The notes under the pieces are model-generated. The model made no database searches. It saw only the letters and a program-made list of their open reading frames with translations, and had not been told where the DNA came from. 33,506 nt of DNA, from contig JBBKWJ010000046.1 in assembly GCA_037968895.1 (NCBI GenBank), positions 1 to 33,506 on the forward strand. The letters run 5' to 3'. Source of the DNA: JBBKWJ01 sp037968895 (lineage in GTDB: Bacteria > Actinomycetota > Acidimicrobiia > Acidimicrobiales > SZUA-35). Made by a program: the position numbers and the translations under genes. How positions within the stretch are numbered: position 1 is the stretch's first letter; each line of letters opens with the position of its first letter. Positions 31,201 through 33,506 of this stretch are shown here, piece by piece.

Positions 31201-33506
31201 TTCGACAATCAGGTGGGCCTCGCCGTCAGCGATGCCCAACGCTCCGTCGTCGAGATGACCACGCCAGCGATGGTCGATCTCACCACTCGGCCCGAGCGCT
31301 ATTGCAACGGCTCGGCTCGGCTGGCCGAACCGATGCTGCTCATGCTCGATCGGGCAACCCACGCGCCCGGCGCTGGTCGCTGCGGCCTTGGGCTCCTTCG
31401 AGGGGAGAAAGACGTCGATGTCAGCGAGTGGTTCTTCAAGGCGCACTTTTTCCAAGACCCCGTACAGCCAGGGTCGCTCGGCATCGAAGCTCTTATTCAG
31501 CTTCTCCAGTTCTTCATGCTCGACACCGACATGGATGTCGGAGTCGAAACACCACATTTCGAGCCGCTGATGTTGGATCAGCCGCTGACCTGGAAGTATC
31601 GGGGCCAGGTCACGCCGAAAAACGCGCTAATCACTAGCGTGATGGAAATCACCGAGGCTGGCGTTGACGACCGAGGGCCATACGTTATTGGCGAGGGTTC
31701 CTTGTGGTGTGACGGCATCCGGATCTACCAGGTCGAAAACATGGGCATGCGGATTGTGCCTGGCGAGCCAGTTGCCTCCGGTTTCGAGCTTCCGGTCGCC
31801 GAAGCGGCCACGCTGATGCGCGACTACTGGCAGGAGCGCCGCAACACGCCAACTGGTTGGCTCGGCGATGACCTCATCGGCGGACTGCTCGGTCGCTATG
31901 TTGGCGCAATCATCGCCGAACGCGTCGACACGATCGATCGGCTTCGCGACCGCTCGGTGATCTATCTGGCCAACCATCAGGTGCAGATCGAATCACTTCT
32001 CATCTCCAACTTGCTGCCTGCAATCAGCGATGTCCCCATGACAACGGTGTCAAACGCCAAACACCAGCGGCGCTGGATTGGCGAGATGATCGGCGCCCTC
32101 GAGGCTTACCCGGGAAGCGAGACGGTCACCCAGATCGCGTTCTTCGATCAGTCACGTCCTGGGTCGATGTTCGAACTGATTGACTCAGTCCGCACCAAGA
32201 TGGCGGACGGACCCCATTCGTTGTTCGTGCACACCGACGGCACCCGATCGCGTAGCAGCCGCGACGAGGTGAAGCGCTGCAGCTCCGTGTTCCTCGACCT
32301 TGCGGTCGAACTCGGGATTCCCATCGTTCCGGTTCGCTTTGTCGGCGGACTGCCGGTCGAGCCAATCCAGGGCAAGGCTGAATTCCCGGTCGGCCACGGC
32401 AAGCAGCAGTACTGGATCGGCGAACCCATCGAGGCCGACACGCTGGCCTCGATGACACTGCGCGATCGCGTCAATCAGGTGGTCGGCTCGATCAACGCGT
32501 TGGGCGGCCCGAATCGGACAGAACGGCCGTCTCCTGGTGACCAAGCGTTCGCCGCGTCCGTCGAGGCAAGGCAGCATCTGGCTGGCATGGGCGAGGTCTA
32601 CACCGCGGCCTGGCAGATCCTGAACCAGTGCCCCAACCCTGGGCCTGAGACCGCAGCGTTGCGTGAGGCTGCGACGATCGGCCGATATGAGTCAGATGGC
32701 AGCGCCGTCGGAACATGGCTTGCTGATGTGGCACGGTTGCTCCTCGGCAGCGACGGACCGAATGCGATCACCGTCAACCAATCGACGTACCCTCAGCTGA
32801 GCGGCCACGTTGTCAACGACACCCCAGTGGTCCCGGTCGCTTTGGTGGTTGAATGGTTCGCCCGAGCGGCAACCGAACGATCCGGTGGTCGTCATCCTGT
32901 CGTGCTCAACGACATATGTGTGCTGAGCGGCCTGCTCGCCCCCGACTATCTCGCTGGCGGCGATCTAGAACTCCTACTCACGGCCAAGCGAGAGAGCGGC
33001 GCTGAGTCGATCCAACTTGATCTCGCCGAGGTCAACGGTCGGCCCCGGTATCGCGGTACCGCCCTTGGAGCTCGATCGGAGCGACGAGCCGGCGCATTGG
33101 CTGCGGTGTTAGCGGATGCAACCCGACTCGAATCGGTCTACGACGGCGGCGTGTTGTTCCACGGCCAAGCGTTCCAGGTGCTCGACGAGGTCGACCTGGT
33201 TCCTGAGAGGGGATTGATTGCGACAGTGACTGGCGTCATCGATCGGCAATGGCCGATCGACCGGTGGGTGGGCGATCCGGCTGCCATCGACGGAGCGCTG
33301 CAGCTGGCGCTGCTCTGGACCAAACACCTCCTCGGCGGGAAGTCGCTTCCGACGGGTATCGGCCAAGTCACCCTGTTCGCTCCGCCGGCCAGCGGTTCGC
33401 TTCATGCGACGCTAACGGCAAGGGGCGCGACCACGAACAAGGTAATCTGCGACGTCGTCCTCCGAGACGACGCTAATTCGCTCGTGGCTGAGCTTCTCGA
33501 CATCGA
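25225..33506 (+). CDS. pfaC: PfaC-like giant synthase: KS-CLF-AT-DH-DH-acyltransferase-PKS DH (runs off the edge)
   Basis: One uninterrupted frame of at least 2760 codons, open at the right edge. KS (1-450): Cys195 (DAACASSLY), His330 (ECHATGT), His366 (KSNMGH). CLF (about 467-830): Glu630 replaces the KS cysteine (SSEECSG). AT (893-1195): Ser978 in GYSSGES, His1093. A flexible linker with a helix (1333-1365) follows. DH1 (1395-1800): FabA-type hotdogs, His1682 in WFFDGHFKNDPCMPG. DH2 (1813-2190): His2074 in WFFKAHFFQDPVQPG. PlsC/AGPAT acyltransferase (2240-2410): NHQVQIE with His2251, then HTDGTRS. PKS-type DH (2510 on): His2528 (LSGHVVNDTPVVP), LFHGQAFQ, Asp2689 (AAIDGALQ). The start is ATG 25225; GTG 25213, abutting the pfaA stop, is possible. 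The AT-DH-DH-AGPAT order matches myxobacterial Pfa3; the trailing PKS DH does not. Confidence 0.93.
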   Translation, partial: MVEFAPIAIVGRACLLPGATSPEQLWEAVKSGRDLVSTTPAGRWGIEPADVMCDGPADSDDRTWSDRGGYVEGFDELFDPEGFALSADEIRRLDPVFTWTLHTAREALRDAGYAGRDGARFGAVFGNLSFPSAGMAAYTEACTIAGVPGYDAVALKAAGIERPDARNRFTSGLPALVLERALGLGVGASALDAACASSLYAIKLACDRLHDGDADLMLAGAVNCADDLCIHLGFAALTALSRTGQSRPFHAEADGLVPAEGSGFVALRRLDDAVRDGDKIHGIIRGVGLSNDGRGRGMLVPSSDGQARAMSRALAVAGLNATDVSLLECHATGTVVGDVTEIRSCEAVYGGCDGLPIGSLKSNMGHLITAAGVAGLIKVIESMRHEVRPPTLHTESPILAIDESPFRLLKSAEPWDRASTSDGILRAGVSAFGFGGNNAHLIVEEPSSAAALLAGATKDQPISTSPIAIVGLGINAGSAVGREAFVESLLTNSPCLDETGVGRMAPISLDIAGLKFPPNDLARALPQQLAMLQVTAEAMADAGPLPTATTGVYVGMGTDPEAARFGVRWRMATRARSWGAPAEWLENARDAIGPVLDAPWVMGTMPNIVANRLNSQFDLAGPSFTVSSEECSGVDAINMASRALRVGEINAALVGAVDLSCEPVHQIAGVGLLAADRQIAGDAAVMLVLKRLDDAERDGNHVYAVLPGGRVNEDQAKADDRPDLRMGLADGAQSLSHLFGHAHAASGLVHLAAASLVLHHRVSVGDVPLLASNPGSGSDLAAGCGPRTVSVDVDAMDGIVRRSAFLAEATNHRAPSRGVAPRLFVFSGNDAAAVLGNLASGHESDEGPARLVIVADGIEQFEQRKDRAVRHLEAGHPPGEGVCFRAAPLDGEMAFVFTAAGAAYSGMGAQLLRALPEVADVVSECFPLGETAAWVFGDDSHEPSPDDFLWGTSLLSSSHTHISRHILGLKPTAAIGYSSGESNSLFSFGVWTDRAAMRDEIEASGMMRSELGLEFKAVARAWGVDAAKWTVWNTLAPLDEVRAAIANEPRVHLAIINTANDAVIGGDAVACQRVVDAIGQRRCRSVAYNLACHVPEVAEQFHQAWVDVHTRAVTPAPDVRIYSNGTNSAYDLSTEACAAAITRQAESTVDFPATIEAAYADGVRIFVEHGPAGACTNFISQILGDRPHLAVPLDRRGKNIEQIFDVAAALVAAGVAVDHQALSDRLAPAPTVDIAARGLTLTFAPHPAPATLPPRPTTTTCETQTMRQRMTPAPTLPSAINWTAPPSGAQAESSQLARDSSAPTILPSPVAERMASPALAAQMSGDPNDAVVATIQHQMAALVALHEGFVQQQAAMHERFLSYRADALLQLPAEVQIVTEPLAASPVIRFHPTGPTWDKEQLKIHSSGTISTLFGQLFEAQDERSIQCRMPEPPLLLADRVVGLVAEAGVLGTGTIWTETDVAADAWYLNAGYMPTGFMIESGQADLMLISYMGIDLITEADRSYRLLGCTLTYHGDLPSAGDVLEYEIRVTGHAKHGDIRLFFFEYDCIVDGQLRLTVRDGQAGFFNAAELADALGILWTPEESLAGLDPAARVDPPAIECTKRSFSKDEVIAFSEGRPSECFGPGYEWTQTHTRTPKIQAGDQLFFDKVTEFDPTGGPWGRGFLRCESTIADDAWFFDGHFKNDPCMPGNFMVEACVEAMSFYLAALGFTAKVDGWRFQPLPGQPFELKCRGEINPQTERVAYELHVEEIWSGPHPTIICDVLGFVDGRPAFHAHRLGVELTPDWPLTSMPELYRDVVEPVAVATDREGFPFDWKAMISCAWGRPSEAFGSMYSMFDGTRRSPRLPGEPYHFISRIIEIDGELDKCVAGLEMVCEYDIPDDAWYFDENGVETMPYAVLLEAALQPCGWVASAIGSVTGVDEDLLFRNLDGTGTLTDELTRTSGTLTTKVKLTDVSRAGGMIIEGFEVECFLGERRVYAMKTVFGFFPPEAFDNQVGLAVSDAQRSVVEMTTPAMVDLTTRPERYCNGSARLAEPMLLMLDRATHAPGAGRCGLGLLRGEKDVDVSEWFFKAHFFQDPVQPGSLGIEALIQLLQFFMLDTDMDVGVETPHFEPLMLDQPLTWKYRGQVTPKNALITSVMEITEAGVDDRGPYVIGEGSLWCDGIRIYQVENMGMRIVPGEPVASGFELPVAEAATLMRDYWQERRNTPTGWLGDDLIGGLLGRYVGAIIAERVDTIDRLRDRSVIYLANHQVQIESLLISNLLPAISDVPMTTVSNAKHQRRWIGEMIGALEAYPGSETVTQIAFFDQSRPGSMFELIDSVRTKMADGPHSLFVHTDGTRSRSSRDEVKRCSSVFLDLAVELGIPIVPVRFVGGLPVEPIQGKAEFPVGHGKQQYWIGEPIEADTLASMTLRDRVNQVVGSINALGGPNRTERPSPGDQAFAASVEARQHLAGMGEVYTAAWQILNQCPNPGPETAALREAATIGRYESDGSAVGTWLADVARLLLGSDGPNAITVNQSTYPQLSGHVVNDTPVVPVALVVEWFARAATERSGGRHPVVLNDICVLSGLLAPDYLAGGDLELLLTAKRESGAESIQLDLAEVNGRPRYRGTALGARSERRAGALAAVLADATRLESVYDGGVLFHGQAFQVLDEVDLVPERGLIATVTGVIDRQWPIDRWVGDPAAIDGALQLALLWTKHLLGGKSLPTGIGQVTLFAPPASGSLHATLTARGATTNKVICDVVLRDDANSLVAELLDI

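Overview
The window is high-GC DNA from a free-living bacterium, most likely an actinobacterium; an Acidimicrobiia/Ilumatobacter-like origin is my inference. Supporting signs are a CarD regulator with the intercalating Trp at position 85, three DUF2510-RDD membrane proteins, a MurA with Asp at the fosfomycin-target position (as in Mycobacterium tuberculosis), and several genes with a TANNNT -10 box 6-8 nt before the start codon and no Shine-Dalgarno (leaderless style). There is no sign of phage or plasmid replication genes.

Region 1 (1-16,070) is core chromosome: three tandem DUF2510-RDD genes, a 55-aa membrane peptide, carD, an MBL-fold protein that has lost its metal motif, an acyl-CoA dehydrogenase overlapping lgt by 1 nt, murA and an APH-type kinase gene on the minus strand, a serine hydrolase divergent from a predicted adenylate cyclase, a DEAD-box helicase, an orphan N6-adenine methylase, metX, an Fpg/Nei glycosylase, a small membrane protein and tRNA-Gly(GCC) with its own terminator. 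lgt and murA converge and overlap by 192 nt, and a 42-bp tandem duplication sits at that junction.

Region 2 (16,071-17,606), directly after the tRNA, is accessory: an RHH-Doc toxin-antitoxin pair with a palindrome overlapping its probable -10 box, then a decaying two-gene nucleotidyltransferase operon in which both genes carry central deletions with frameshifts, then a perfect 20-bp palindrome and a hairpin with two perfect 24-nt arms.

Region 3 (17,607 to the window end) is a Pfa-type polyunsaturated-fatty-acid/secondary-lipid synthase locus: a divergent TetR regulator, pfaD (trans enoyl reductase), a pfaA-like gene (KS-AT-one ACP-KR) and a giant pfaC-like gene (KS-CLF-AT-DH-DH-acyltransferase-PKS-type DH) that runs off the right edge. 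The order and the embedded glycerolipid acyltransferase recall the Pfa1-Pfa2-Pfa3 systems of soil myxobacteria. The single ACP, and a PKS-type dehydratase placed after the acyltransferase instead of after the KR, depart from the characterised systems. I infer that the three proteins form one iterative megasynthase: the ACP carries the chain, KS/CLF extends it with malonyl units, KR, DH and PfaD process it, and the acyltransferase may pass the product directly to a glycerolipid. The activating phosphopantetheinyl transferase (PfaE) is not in the window, and the product cannot be read from the sequence.
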